Origin: Ornithodoros turicata
Taxonomy: Eukaryota; Arthropoda; Arachnida; Ixodida; Argasidae
NCBI RefSeq assembly: GCF_037126465.1
Contig: NC_088203.1
Coordinates: 103,168,668 to 103,232,667, forward strand
DNA: 64,000 nt
Reading direction: 5' to 3'
Shown here: one piece after another, positions 1-11,001 of the stretch
How the letters are laid out: each line of letters opens with the position of its first letter
Numbering within the stretch: the stretch's first letter is position 1
The notes under the pieces: model-generated
What the model was told of the DNA's origin: nothing
What the model saw: only the letters and a program-made list of their open reading frames with translations
Database searches by the model: none
Translations under genes and position numbers: made by a program

Positions 1-49
1 GGATGCCCACGTAATATCGCTTACAGCCTGGACATCCCTTAATCCCTTA

Positions 50-90
50 ATATCCCTGGTTTTCTTTTAAATAATCAATCAATCAATCGC
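50..90 (+). repeat. Possible LINE 3' end with AATC tail
   Basis: A short AT-rich stretch ends in repeated AATC units, the kind of simple tail left by non-LTR retrotransposons. No coding sequence remains next to it. The rest of positions 1-383 shows nothing recognisable. Confidence 0.3.
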
Positions 91-383
91 TTACAGCTTT
101 CCATGAGCACAGGAAGCACTACTTTATCTTTTTAAAAGTGTCTTTTTAATATGCCAGATTGGTTTAACAACCTCATTGACGTGTTCAACGCGTGAAGCGC
201 AAAGGACTGAATTTTACATGTTCTCACAGCGCCACGGACTTTTTAGCCGGGTACCGCTGATCGCTCCGGGGTGTTGACCCCACTTAAAGTAAGGTACTAC
301 ATCTTCATACATTTTCATCGTACGATAACCTCGTTGGCGCGTTTTGCTCCTTTATGTGAGTTTATGATAGAAGCTAGCACACT

Positions 384-530
384 CTTTTTTTTAAATTCCG
401 TGTCAGCGCTGTGATGCAACTGCGGCTACGAGCGGCGTACAGATGTGGACAGATGGAGAGAGGACAGCAGGAAGAAGTGGGGGACAAGGGGGTTAGTATG
501 GCGTCCTGGGCAGACTTCAGGGGGAACTGA
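384..530 (-). mobile_element. SINE body fragment (copy 1)
   Basis: Read on the - strand, this segment matches the body of the SINE at 26020-26330: the CTGAAGTCTGCCCAGGAC block, a C-rich stretch, CTGCTGTCCTCTCTCCATCTGTC, then a CTCGTAGCCGCAGTTG block. An A-rich tail lies at 384-392 (T-run on the + strand). The tRNA-like head with A and B boxes is not visible, so the copy is 5' truncated or its head has diverged. Confidence 0.55.
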
Positions 531-2590
531 CCACGCGTCACTCCCCATAGTCTCCCCATGTGCCACTGTACCACGGGAGCTGGTGTGAGATCCACACTAG
601 CCTCTATGTAGTTAGCTCGTCAGTATCAGAAGGCTTCCCCCCCCCCCCCTCAGCTGTTGGATGTGCGCGCAGCACTGAGAACTTGTGAAAACGAGAAGCG
701 AGCCACTGCCAACCCTGGCAATCAACGGAAGCGGCTGGCTGAGAAGAAAGTCCCGCAATTTTTAACTCGGAAGCCGAACGCCAAACATTCTTCGGTGCGC
801 ACAAAAACAAACTTCTGCCAACCATAACAGATTGCAATGCCAAAAGCAGCAGGTTCAAAGACGTCTCCACGGAGCCTGCGGGGAGTGGTACGAAACAAGT
901 ACATATATATCAGAAGCAGTATCAGGGACGGTAGCGGTGGATTTTAGCGTACGCGCTTGCGCGTGGAATGAGCGAACGGTCCGTTGAACTGTTGTTCAGA
1001 GCTCGCTCGCGCGCGTGCGGAAGTCTCCTTGGCAAGGCCGGACTGGCTGCCAAAAATGCCGGCTGTTTCGCAACAGACGGTCGAACAACGACAAAAGACG
1101 TTGCTGCTACGGGTATTCATGACGTACTTTGGCGCCATCCGCACAATTTGTAGCCTTGTTGCCTATACGGCACCCATGAATAACACCACACTCTAAAAGC
1201 AGAGCTTTACCGCGTAGCGCGCTCCTAGCCAACCTTAACCTCAAATGACAACGTTCTCTCCCTTGATTTGATGAAAATAGGGGCGTACACCATTTTTTAT
1301 GGCAATTATGAACTGCATAACGCCACAAAAATGGCGTACGCCCCTCGTTTTCAGCAAATTAGGGGAAAGCGACGTCACTCTGTATGATAGTTGGCTAGCA
1401 GCGTGCTATGTGGTGAAGTTCATTTTTAAGATCTTCTTCCATCTTCCCCACGCCAGGCCTGGTATACTGACGGACGTCCTCTTCCCCGAAGGTTCTTGTG
1501 CGGAACGACTTTCAAAAACTCGCGGCCTCGTGCGCTTTCTCCAAGCAACGGGCCTAGCGGAGAGACCACTCTAGTGCACCCCTCACCTACAGTGTGCTTC
1601 CGTCCCATCAGTACCGGTCATCCTGCTTCTACATCACTTTGAAGTCCTCAACTCCCCTTTCTCCCACCTTCTTTTCCTTTTTTTTGGCTATAGTCGTGAC
1701 GATACCCACTTGAGTGCGGCCAACAACGGCAAGCTACCTCGACACCCCCCCCCCCCCCCCCTCATTTTTAAGAGAGCATGAATAAAACCAGGGCCATGAA
1801 TAACAGAATATTCTCCGAACCGCGTGTTCATTACGAGCGACATCCTCACGGAATATTCTAGAGGAAGAAAAAGGCAAAAAGGGGCTGTTCACGTTCCGGA
1901 AGTTGCGCACCGTCCTACGTTGCGCATTCTCACGCGGCGCCAGTATACCGGAAGTGACGTCCTGCCCACGTAGCAGACGTCACCTTCGGCCCTGTCGTCT
2001 GCAAAGGAATATCTTGCGGCTGAGCTGCAGGACATTCCCAATGGTTAGAAGAACATGAAAGGGTATGGCGTTGAGCGCGCACGCTCATGTGGCAGCAGGG
2101 AATTTATGCCGTTTCGCGCATCTTCCGCTGAAGTATTCCAGAGAATGTCGCTCGAGTGTGTAGACGGTTATCTCTAAGCGGTAAAATTAACTTACTTGTC
2201 GTCAGGGCCGTTCCGACGGGGGGGAGCTATGGGTTGTCCAATAAAGAGAGGCCCAAGAGGATGTTTGCGCTCAGCAGTGCTTATGGACTCTCCCTGGGTG
2301 TACCTGGAAATGGAGTGATCGAAATCCCCGTTGCAAAATAAACTACTGTACATAAATGTTATCTGACGATAAAATGCACCGTCGCGCGCGGGAGACTGCC
2401 AACGGCGAACTGAGGCTACATGTGAGACTACTGAGATAACAGTGAAAGGGCGTAGATTAGCTGGTTCATAATGATGTACAAATGCAAACACCGAACTTGG
2501 GCTGTAACGCAATAATTAATTAATTAATTAATTAGCCAACGTGCTGTTTTCCGTCGTGTCCGCCCTGCCAGGCATAACGGCCGCTACTAA
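531..2590. other. No gene seen; CpG-rich patches
   Basis: No ORF here has a recognisable domain or a convincing exon border. GC- and CpG-rich patches occur near 940-1110 and 1890-2110. Two GAATATTC motifs, which resemble heat-shock-element units (GAAnnTTC), lie near 1808 and 1851. A C-run lies near 1745-1762. A promoter or first exon of the follistatin gene could sit here, but nothing in the sequence shows it. Confidence 0.4.
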
Positions 2591-2596
2591 TGTGGC

Positions 2597-2795
2597 CTTC
2601 GTTCGTTAATGCGACTCGGACAGACGTCGGAAAAGCCGTGAATTCGAATGATTAAATAGTGATGCCGCGTTTTGAAACACGGCATGCCATCTTACGAAGC
2701 AATCGGTGATTCTCCTTGATCTTCCTTGTCTCGAGAACGTGAATTTAGAGATCGCGGATTTCGCAACTCGGAATATCGAGGTCCTCCTCTCTCAC
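2597..2795 (+). repeat. Dispersed repeat, copy 1 (pair at 31455-31660)
   Basis: About 200 bp matches the reverse complement of 31455-31660. The shared landmarks are ATCTTACGAAGCAATCG, GAGAACGTGAATTT and GGAATATCGAGGTCCTCC. The copies are diverged and neither shows terminal inverted repeats or an ORF. The family is unidentified. Confidence 0.6.
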
Positions 2796-2837
2796 TATCC
2801 CAGAGTTTAACGGAAGGGAGAGGGGGCGCTTAATAGA

Positions 2838-2996
2838 GAGTTTTAGTGTATCGTACGCTATCGCCTTTGCGTACGTAGGGGATAGCGTAGTGGTTCTGCG
2901 CAGTGCGCGAAGCTCTCTATGTTTTGCGCGTGCGCATAACCACCAACGCTATTCCTTACGTACGCAAAGGCGATAGCGTACGATCCACTAAAACTC
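2838..2996. mobile_element. Palindromic MITE-like element, 159 bp
   Basis: The segment begins GAGTTTTAGTG and ends CACTAAAACTC. The arms continue inward as imperfect complements through TATCGTACGCTATCGCC and TTTGCGTACGTA. A short asymmetric centre follows. A partial relative with the same GGATAGCGTAGTGGTTCTGC and GCGAAGCTCTCT landmarks occurs at 5640-5735. It has no ORF. It is a small non-autonomous DNA element; the superfamily is unknown. Confidence 0.6.
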
Positions 2997-3730
2997 ACTA
3001 ATGTTTCACCTTCCCCATACGGGAGCTCGCCCTGAAACGTTTAATTCGTCCAATTCAACGCCTTAAATTGGGCGAATTTTCCATTTCCAATGCATCGTAT
3101 AAGTGTCAGTTCATCGCGTAAGTGTCAGAGTATCGATGGGTCCATGTGGACCATCATCATTCTAAGGGACGGGTTGCTCCGCGGTGATGGGCCAATGAGA
3201 AAGCAGGAAAGTGTAAAGCAGACGGGTAGTATTTTCGGGGGAAGGAATCGGAAGTATGTACAGTATTCTAAACGAATGCCCCACGCGCCGCGAATGCTTT
3301 TTGTTAAACACGATGCCACCAATAATCGGCATAAATAAAGTCTGCATTATTCCCAGCAGATATAGAGCCCAGTTTCCGACGACACCCAACCATCAGAGGC
3401 AGCCCGTTACGCAAGGGCGCTGTTAACTAACTCTAACCTCTAGTCTAGAGGACGGAATGCCTGATGACGCACTTGTCTGTTCGGGACAGACAGCGTGGGG
3501 CATACTTCCGCAGGGGATGCCGAAAAGAGACGACTGAGGGGGAAATTATTTCTGGTGCCGAAGGACGTCGGCGGGCTCAGGTGGTGCCCTTGCGGTACAC
3601 ACTTCTCTACAAGGTGCTCCATTGCCCCCTCCAGGCGAGGCTTTCTGCCCGTACGGCTGACAGGCACGGGACAGGCCAACACGCCCAATCCTATTTCGCC
3701 GAATGTAGCTAAGCTGATTGTGTGTGTGGG

Positions 3731-3883
3731 CCCAAGCAGCACAACGTACTGAAAGTCGAGTGCAATAGGGGTGGACGGTATGTGTCTTATCGATGTTCCT
3801 TAGTTTCACGAGTCTGTTCAAGGCCTTCCACCTACCCGTCCACCCCTATTGCACCCGACTTTCAGTACATTTTGCCGCTTGGG
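3731..3883. mobile_element. Hairpin MITE, CCCAAGCAGCACAA type (copy 1)
   Basis: This 153-bp element has ~47-bp terminal inverted repeats beginning CCCAAGCAGCACAA and ending in the complement. A ~57-bp unique centre contains TATGTGTCTTATCGATG and CTGTTCAAGGCCTTCC. The same arms and centre recur at 16374-16723. It encodes nothing and no clear target duplication is visible. Confidence 0.75.
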
Positions 3884-4690
3884 GGGCATAAGGCAGTGAA
3901 ACACAAAAGGACAGACGGACGGACGGACGGACGTGGTGGTGACGAGGGTTGTAAATGTGCGTATACAACACGTGTGCATCAGAACGTCCAGTTGCACACT
4001 TGGAATAAGGAGTAATAGTTGATCATAAGACTACCTTTACTTTTACCTACTTTTACTACCTTTACCTACTAAAACTAGTCCTTTTCATTGTGAGTCATCA
4101 TCATCATCACCACCACCGTCGTGGTAGCAACGCGTGTCTTTGAGTTCATTGGGCGTGAATTTGGATCCTTGTTCATGACATCTCGTCTGGCTAAAGGGGG
4201 ACGCCAATCACCGGCCACCCATCAGTGAGCGCCAGGGTCACGTCGTCTTCGCGTGAAAGAATGCTGGATATCTTCGGCAAGTTCGGGAATAGCAGGAGGT
4301 TTCCTAAATAGGAAAGGAATAACAGCATGACAGATATTTTCTGACAGCTCCGATCGGTTATGAACATAGAAGTCATAGGTTCTGGGTCACTATATCGTTT
4401 ATGGGGATGGTCCTATCGCGGCGTTGTAACTGGAGATATTTCGAGGCTGCTATCAGAACGATAACGTATAAGCTATGACGGCAGTGAAAACAGTCGTGTT
4501 CCGAGAACAATGGACTCGGCGAATTTGAAATCGTGTAGGTCATTCAGTATATTGGGACGAAACCTGGAAGGCATTCGGTAGATGGCAAAAAAAAAAAAAA
4601 AAAGGAAGAAGAAGAAAGAAAGAAACTTCCTGTAGCGGCACCTGGCCAAGAGGTCGACACCACTTTTCATCGTAGAGCGCGCGCGCGCAG
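3884..4690. other. No gene seen; simple repeats
   Basis: This stretch has a short GGAC-type repeat near 3913, an ATC/ACC triplet run near 4096, an A-run near 4588 and a GC dinucleotide run near 4677. No ORF shows a known domain or splice-supported coding potential. Confidence 0.4.
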
Positions 4691-4737
4691 CGGAATTTAA
4701 TTTAGCTCAGTAAAAGCTAGATCTCGTCAAGATGCCG

Positions 4738-4985
4738 CATTAGTTCATCGAATGCGCCCCGATGTTGCTTTTACAGCGCAGTGGCGTTACCGCTTGAGAC
4801 CAGTTGACTCTCCCCAATGCAGTCACTGCGGTGCTGTAGAAGATCTAGAGCACATCACCTTCTTCTCCATTGCCCACACCATCAACCTCTCTCTCACAAA
4901 AATTGCTTTGTCCCTGGCCACATCCAACTCACCAACGCTCTGCCCTCAAAAGCTCTCTTCACCTTTCTGGACACCCATAGGACTT
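4738..4985 (+). pseudogene. Non-LTR retrotransposon ORF2 C-terminal fragment
   Basis: The frame beginning around MRPDVAFTAQWRYRLRP reads into CSHCGAVEDLEHITF, the Cys/His cluster (C-x2-C, then a histidine) that follows the reverse transcriptase or RNase H domain in I, R1 and Jockey-like LINEs. The second half, expected to read roughly LLHCP, is altered. No reverse transcriptase remains upstream, so the copy is 5' truncated, as usual for LINEs. Its 3' untranslated end resumes at 5568-5640, after an inserted MITE. The clade cannot be fixed from this much sequence. Confidence 0.7.
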
Positions 4986-5035
4986 CGATCCTTATTGTGA
5001 AGGGGCTCATTATTTCATTCCCCACATCACCACCA

Positions 5036-5567
5036 CACTCTAAGAAAAAAAGGAGTACTTTTACTCCTTTTGGGGAGTAATTGCATTGCCACAAAAAATA
5101 GTCCCTTTCGGGAGTAAATGCACGGGAGTAAATGAATGTCACAGAGTGAAGACCGCATTTCACGCGCTGTTGTAAGAGTCCCAGGTACATAATTGGTGCG
5201 CATGCATGGATATACTTTGAAGCAAACCGTCAACCGTGATATATCGAGTGATATAAAATCTTGCGCCATACTAGGGCACAATTTGCGAAGAAAAATGCGC
5301 TAACTGTTTCTTACTCTGTGTGGCTGGAAAATTGCTACGTTGTCTGAGTTATACAGCCTTATGTCGTTCAAATTGACCAAGGGTACATATTTAGGTAGAC
5401 TGTCGCATTCAGGAGACCAATCGCGAAGTTTAGTGACAATTTGTAGTCCTGGGGAGTAAATGTCGGGACTAAATGTTGGGTTAGGGGACTAAAATGGGGA
5501 GTAATTGCAGACTAGGGGAGTAGAAGCTGCAATTACTCCCCGTTTTACTCCTTTTTTTCTTAGAGTG
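5036..5567 (+). mobile_element. 533-bp TIR element, copy A
   Basis: The element begins CACTCTAAGAAAAAAAGGAG and ends in its complement (CTCCTTTTTTTCTTAGAGTG). Subterminal GGGGAGTAATTGCA-type motifs repeat inside both ends. It has no transposase ORF, so it is a non-autonomous DNA transposon. It sits inside the 3' end of a LINE. The two bases on each side are CA, which could be a 2-bp duplication, but copy B does not agree, so the target-site rule is unresolved. Confidence 0.85.
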
Positions 5568-5640
5568 CAGCAGTGGGGTAGAGTATCGCCCCTGGCGATG
5601 AAACTCCCCATTCCTCATCACCCAATAAAGTTGTTGTTGT
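5568..5640 (+). mobile_element. LINE 3' terminus with (GTT)n tail
   Basis: The sequence runs through CCTGGCGATGAAACTCCCC and a CAATAAAGTTGTTGTTGT end. The same kind of end occurs at 63510-63600 (CCTATGGCGATGAAACACCG, then (GTT)n). It is the 3' end of the LINE whose coding remnant lies at 4738-4985, separated from it by MITE copy A. Confidence 0.65.
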
Positions 5641-5735
5641 AGGGGATAGCGTAGTGGTTCTGCTCAACGCGCGAAGCTCTCTGTATGTTTTGCGTGTGCG
5701 CAGAAGAACTATACGCTACGTGTGGCTGGCTACGT
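5640..5735. repeat. Partial palindromic MITE related to 2838-2996
   Basis: It shares GGGGATAGCGTAGTGGTTCTGC and GCGAAGCTCTCT with the centre of the element at 2838-2996 and folds imperfectly on itself. It abuts the (GTT)n tail of the LINE directly. The outer arms are missing. Confidence 0.5.
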
Positions 5736-5914
5736 GTCAGCTACTTAGCCATCAGGAGCCGCAGGTGGTGGCAGATCAGTCGAGAATATAGATCACTGCC
5801 GCTCGACGAATTGAGCATTATTTCCCACCAAACGTCGCGCGGAGCCGTTTTACCGTAATTTTGCTAGAAAATTCATCAATTCCTTTCCCTATCACATGTG
5901 TATAACTACTTGCG

Positions 5915-6450
5915 CACTCTAAGAAGAAAAAAAAAGAGTAAAACGGGGAGTAATTACAGCTTCTACTCCCCTAGTCTGCCAATTACTCCCCATTTTAGTC
6001 CCCTAACCCAACATTTAGGCCCGACATTTACTCCCCAGGACTGCAAATTGTCACTAAACTTCGCGAATGGTCTCCTGAATGCGACAGTCTACGTAAATAT
6101 GTGCCCCTGGTCAATTTGATGGCATAAGGCTGTATAACTCAGACAACGTAGCAGTTTTCCAGCCACACAGAGTAAGTAACAGTTAGCGCATCTTTCTTCG
6201 CAAATTGTGCCCTAGTATGGCGCAAGATTTTATATCACTCGATATATCACGGTTGACGGTATGCTTCAAAGTATTTTCATGCATGCGCACCAATTATGTA
6301 CCTGAGACTCTTACAACAGCGCGTGAAATGCGGTCTTCACTCTGTGACATTCATTTACTCCCGTGCATTTACTCCAGAAAGAGACTATTTTTTGCGGCAA
6401 TGCAATTACTCCCCAAAAGAAGTAAAAATACTCCTTTTTTTCTCAGAGTG
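5915..6450 (-). mobile_element. 533-bp TIR element, copy B (inverted)
   Basis: This is the same family as copies A and C but in the opposite orientation. It starts CACTCTAAGAAGAAAAAAAA and ends TCTCAGAGTG, with the internal TGCAAATTGTCACTAAACTTC and TGTGTGGCTGGAAAA landmarks reversed relative to the other copies. Its length is 536 bp. It encodes no protein. Confidence 0.85.
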
Positions 6451-6978
6451 TGTTGGGTTTACAAGCACCTTACCTTTGCAGGTACCTTTAATGTGCCTAG
6501 CTCCAATCGCGAAATTAAGAGCTGACCGATATAAAAATAAAGCAGAAGGCGATTCTTATCTTTGGCAAACTGGAATCTGGTTGGATAAATTTAGACCGCA
6601 GGTAATTTGGCGCTCGGTGTCGCCGTTATCCAAAAACGATAAGATTACTCCTCCCAGCTCGGCTCACTCTAAAAATATTTCGGATGCGAGACGTCCCGCC
6701 AGGTTAGGTTGGAGTTTGCGCAGGAATAATAAACGCTTCCCGTTCCTCGACATTTCGTCACCCGTCTAGAAACTAGACAAAACAAAAACCTCGGGGGAAA
6801 TGTTGGCGGCGTGTCCGCCTACGTATCCCCCAAGGTGGTAGGGTCGAACTTAATCAAGCTACGGCTGTAAGTTAATGGGAGGAGACAAGTTGCTTGGACA
6901 CGCCATCTTCCGCGAGTGGCGCGTAATTAATTAATTAAAATTAATCAGTATTTAAATACACAATTCAGTTGAGGTATA
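6451..6978. other. No gene seen between MITE copies B and C
   Basis: This is a 528-bp spacer with no recognisable domain. One frame is open through 6769, but it starts inside MITE copy B and looks like chance. An AATTAATTAATTAA run lies near 6927. Confidence 0.4.
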
Positions 6979-7511
6979 CACTCTAAGAAAAAAAGGAGTA
7001 CTTTTACTCCTTTTGGGGACTAAATGCATTGGCACAAAAAAATAGTCCCTTTCGGGAGTAAATGCGCGGGAGTAAATGAATGTCACAGAGTGGAGACCGC
7101 ATTTCAGGCGCTGTTGTAAGAGTCCCAGGTACATAATTGGTGCGCATGCATGAAAATACTTTGAAGCAAACCGTCAACCGTGATATATCGAGTGATATAA
7201 GCTCTTGCGCCATACTAGGGCACAATTTGCGAAGAAAGATGCGCTAACTGTTTCTTACTCTGTGTGGCTGGAAAATTGCTACGTTGTCTGAGTTATACAG
7301 CATTATGTCGTTCAGATTGACAAAGGGCACATATTTACGTAGACTGTCGCATTCAAGATACCATTCTCGAAGTTTAGTGACAATTTGCAGTCCTGGGGAG
7401 TAAACGTCGGGACTAAATGTCGGGTTAGGGGACTAAAATGGGGAGTAATTGCAGACTAGGGGAGTAGAAGCTGCAATTACTCCCCGTTTTACTCCTTTTT
7501 TTCTTAGAGTG
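6979..7511 (+). mobile_element. 533-bp TIR element, copy C
   Basis: It begins CACTCTAAGAAAAAAAGGAG and ends CTTAGAGTG in the same orientation as copy A, with very high similarity throughout. TA lies immediately outside both ends, compatible with a TA target duplication. It has no ORF of its own. Confidence 0.85.
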
Positions 7512-8500
7512 TAGCTCCGTCAGATTCCAGTACCCATCACCCCGCTTTGCCGCCTTGGTTGCGCGCTGAGATTTGGACCCGGCCTCAGGCGGAGAGAATT
7601 AATGTACTTCTGCTTCGCTCATTATTATAGCTTTGGCGACGTAAAACTACGTACTGTGCGTGGTGAGTGCAGGCATCGCAATGGGTGCGCCCACGTTGAG
7701 GTCTTGCGTGAAGCTTGTGTGCAGAGAGAGGATTCTAGTATTTTGTATATGAGAAGGAGAGAAAGGTAGTTGAAAATGCGTTCTTTTTCTTGGAAGAAAT
7801 TTTACTTGTCCGAGAGGCACGGAGTTTTTGCGCAAAAACGGGACCGCCTTCGGAAAAGGTGGGGGCCCCGTCGAACTTGCACCCGGTCATAGAGACGAAA
7901 GAAAACGCAGAAGGGGGCAGTAGCAGGTATGATATCCGTGTTCGCAAAATTTCTGCCCAACTTTTAAAATCTGCCGCGTTAATCATCTTAATCCCGTAAA
8001 CTTCCCTCGAAATCATGATTTTGATCGAAGTGCTGCAAGTGACAAAAGTGCCAATATGCGTTATTCACTGCCTGATGAAAAATTTTGCGTTTCGTTAACT
8101 CGCATGAAAGTACATCCTTTTGGCCTTTCTCTTCGTCATCTTTGTTTTTTTTTTTGTTCCTTTTTGTTCTTAACAAGGTTAACATTCGCTACCTTATGAA
8201 TTTACCTATTCCATTCTTTTTACCTTCCCAGTTGTTGTTCTTTAACTTCTTGGAACGGCTCAAGTTTGCGACAATCGTCAAATTGTGCGCGTAAAACACG
8301 AACCACCCTCGATGCGAGCATGAGCTATTATTTTGCAATTTGTTCTATCTTATCGATTAAATGTCACAGTTATCAGTGAAATAAATAAATATAGACAGAC
8401 CGCATCCGTTTTCCCTCAACGACACGCCTCCTCCTCCACGTAAAAACGCAATCAGTTGACGTAAATACGTATTTTCACCTCTTTGCTCCTACTATTAATA
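7512..8500. other. No gene seen
   Basis: AT-rich non-coding sequence. The + frame from 8085 encodes a hydrophobic, phenylalanine-rich stretch, but it comes from a T-run. The GT that could end it is in phase 0, which does not fit the phase 1 entry of the follistatin exon at 10813. No recognised repeat. Confidence 0.4.
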
Positions 8501-8504
8501 ATTT

Positions 8505-8590
8505 TTTTTTCAATTCAATTCAATTTTTATTAGTCTAAGAGTATCATGATTAGAACAGTACCCGCCTAAGCCTTGGCTAATATATAATAT
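8505..8590 (-). repeat. LINE 3' end in reverse orientation
   Basis: Read on the - strand, this ends AATAAAAATTGAATTGAATTG, a LINE-style tail. It faces the similar + strand tail at 8800-8935, with a triplet microsatellite between them. Confidence 0.4.
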
Positions 8591-8595
8591 TGGCT

Positions 8596-8596
<1 letters not shown>

Positions 8597-8668
<72 letters not shown>

Positions 8669-8669
8669 A
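8597..8669. repeat. (AAT)n/(ATT)n microsatellite
   Basis: A run of AAT units switches to ATT units in its centre, making the tract self-complementary and able to fold back. Confidence 0.9.
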
Positions 8670-8799
8670 TTAATGGTATTGTTATGCTTATTGTTACTAA
8701 GTCATTATTACTAACTCATTGTCTATTTCGAGTTGATTAGTTTTTTCAGATGTGTAACTAGAGCCATAAATTAAGGGTGTTGTTATTGCTAAGGTACCT

Positions 8800-8935
8800 C
8801 TATTGTTACTGTTGTTACTTAGTGTCCCACTTGGTTGCCGGGTCCTGCCCACAAACCGTTATGGTTTAGGTGGACCTTATGACATGTACAAATGATTTAA
8901 CAGATGGTAATAAAAATTCCAATTCCAATTATTAA
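8800..8935 (+). repeat. LINE 3' end with AATTCC tail
   Basis: The TTATGACATGTACAAATG stretch is followed by TAATAAAAATTCCAATTCC, a typical LINE 3' terminus with a short repetitive tail. No coding sequence remains upstream. Confidence 0.45.
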
Positions 8936-10240
8936 TATTAATATTATTAATATTATTATTATTAACAACAACAATTATAATGTAGTTTTGCGCGCAGGGT
9001 CAGTAAGCTTCTCTCTTGGAACATAGCCCGCACGGATGGCAACCGCCGCCTACCTATACGTGTCATGGGTACCGTTGGTGGGGTCCAGAACTGGGGTGTA
9101 GAGAGGAGGCCCCCTGATGGGGCGTTGACTGTCTTACGTGAATTTTTGCACTCTTTTGCCTCCCCCCCCCCCTCTCTCTGGGGGTTCGTAACATAAGCTC
9201 TGAAGATTCCCTCCCCCCTCTCCTCGTGGAAGCCACTTGCGAGCTTCTATTCCCAAACTTACGAAACGATATTGTTCTCGGAAGACGGCGGGAAGTTATT
9301 ATTCACCACAGTTCCGTTTCGTCTGCCCTATTTTACGTCTTACCTTGATTTTTTTTTTCGCTCTATCGTTTTTCTTTTTTTTTTCCTTTTGTCTGCGTCC
9401 CTGCTTTTTTTTTTATTTTGGTTTTGAAAAGTCGGCTCTCAAAGAAACCGCCAACTTTATAGTTGAAAAAAAAAAAATAACGAAAATAGAAAGAAGGTGG
9501 AGGGGTTTCAAAACAGCGCGTGCACATTTTGCAATTCCATGAAAGGTTACGCGTGCACGCGCTATGCATTTGGTGGAAATGTTTCTTAATAATATACGTA
9601 ATTGACAGTTCAGCAAGTTTTTGTTGAAGTGGGCAAAAGTCAATTCTAAAGTTTTTGACAAAATATACGGGATGCCGACTAAATCGACTGTAGAAAAAGC
9701 TTGGGCTAGAGAGCGACACAGTGGTTTCATCCACCAGAGCTTTCCTACATTTATGCTATGCTTCGTGGAATAAATCGAGAAATTCGACTTTTTTTTTGTC
9801 CCTGGAGTTGAGTTTTTCGATAATTTGTTCGAGGTTTAAAATGGGTTGAGGTTAAAATCGGACGCGTCCGACTTAAAGCAACATGGCTGCCGTGTAGCGA
9901 TGCTGCGTATATTAGCGTATGGTTAGGATATTTAATATAACCAAGTAAACTTGTGTAGTACAACTTCAATACAGTTCCAATATAATGTAGCACAAACTAA
10001 TTACACAAAATTGGCGCATATGCCGCGTATCACGTGTATTAGTACAGCTGTGACGTCACAGCGGTCCAAAATCTCTGCGACGATTTAAATGAACTCACAG
10101 GGTGCTCTCAAAAGAAGAAGAAAGAGAACTATAATTTAACAAAAACAACAAAAACAACAATAAATGATGTAGTAGAAGTGATAATGACATGGGATGTCGT
10201 ATAGCCACATAACCCTACCCCGCTTCACACAGGTGAATAT
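8936..10240. other. No gene seen
   Basis: AT-rich non-coding DNA with homopolymer runs near 9350-9475. ORFs on both strands across 9237-9734 are low-complexity products of T and A runs. No domain, splice-supported exon or recognised repeat. Confidence 0.4.
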
Positions 10241-10345
10241 CAGAGGATGAATTAATGGTGAATGGTGGTGAATTTAAATGAGCAGCGAAAGCATGCGGAC
10301 TTGTGCAACAAAGCGCACAATAAAGTTGTTGTTGTTATTGTTGTT
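10241..10345 (+). repeat. LINE 3' end with (GTT)n tail
   Basis: The segment ends CAATAAAGTTGTTGTTGTT, the same tail style as 5568-5640 and 63510-63600. Only the 3' untranslated end survives. Confidence 0.45.
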
Positions 10346-10474
10346 GTTGTGCAACAAACAGCATGCGCCCGGGAACGGTGATGGTAATAGCCGACGTCTA
10401 TATAGAAAGACTGTTCCATCTACACACCCTCTAGAAAGTCCTTAACTCCTTCAGAGAGCACGTAAGCGAATGAG

Positions 10475-10515
10475 TGATGTTGACGTCACCACGTGACGTA
10501 CAGAGTACGTCAAAG
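10475..10515. promoter_or_regulatory. CRE/E-box cluster upstream of follistatin exon
   Basis: TGACGTCA (10481-10488) is followed at once by CCACGTGACGTAC. This gives a full CRE, an E-box and a CRE half-site within about 20 bp, some 300 bp upstream of the exon at 10813. Similar motif groups occur elsewhere in the window, some inside a mobile element, so this may be intronic or repeat-derived. Function is inference. Confidence 0.25.
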
Positions 10516-10812
10516 CCGCAAGTAGCGCGGCGCCCTCTCTGTAGCAACGAAATTTCAGTGGAAAATGAGCTTCTCGACACGTTGGTGGTACGTCACAGCT
10601 ATCTGAATTCATGACACCAGGGAAGATGCTTACACGGCTGGTTTATGAGGGCGTTTTGATAAATTAAATTGACCCCACGACGAGACACTGTTGAGCGTCA
10701 ATATCGCTTTGCATGGTGGTTCCTGACAGATACTGCTTCTTGTTTGGATGGAGTCATGGTGTACGTAACCACCCGACGCTGCTGTCAACTAACCGTGCCT
10801 GTACTTTCGCAG

Positions 10813-11001
10813 GCGGTCTGTGCTGGAGCATGGTGGGGTCTAGTCGCCGATGTACGGAACTTTTGAAGTCGTATGTCAGCCGGGAAGAATGTTGCGCCGA
10901 CGGCGGCGCGTCGACGGCGTGGAGTCCCGAAGACCTCTCCTCGGGGGACCTCTTCAAGTGGAGGGCTCTCGGTGGCGGGGTGCCCTGCAAATTATGCAAA
11001 G
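10813..11001 (+). CDS. fst: Follistatin exon: N-terminal domain
   Basis: This exon encodes the N-terminal (TB-like) domain of follistatin, a secreted glycoprotein that binds activins and related TGF-beta ligands. It reads GLCWSM, then SREECC, then LFKW and GGGVPCKLCK. It keeps the six cysteines, the CW motif and the FKW motif of the vertebrate domain. The acceptor is TACTTTCGCAG and the donor AAAG/GTACTA; both borders are phase 1. Joined to the next exon, the junction codon gives glutamate in CKE-SC, as in vertebrate FST. The upstream frame happens to stay open to an ATG at 10713, but that reading lacks a proper signal peptide, so the start must lie in an earlier exon that I could not find. 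Confidence 0.93.

Noticed and set aside
1808..1862. Paired heat-shock-element-like GAATATTC motifs
   Set aside because: Each is only a two-unit site and there is no gene or promoter next to them.
8085..8175. Possible signal-peptide exon for follistatin
   Set aside because: The hydrophobic stretch comes from a T-run and its GT donor would be phase 0, not the phase 1 required by the exon at 10813.
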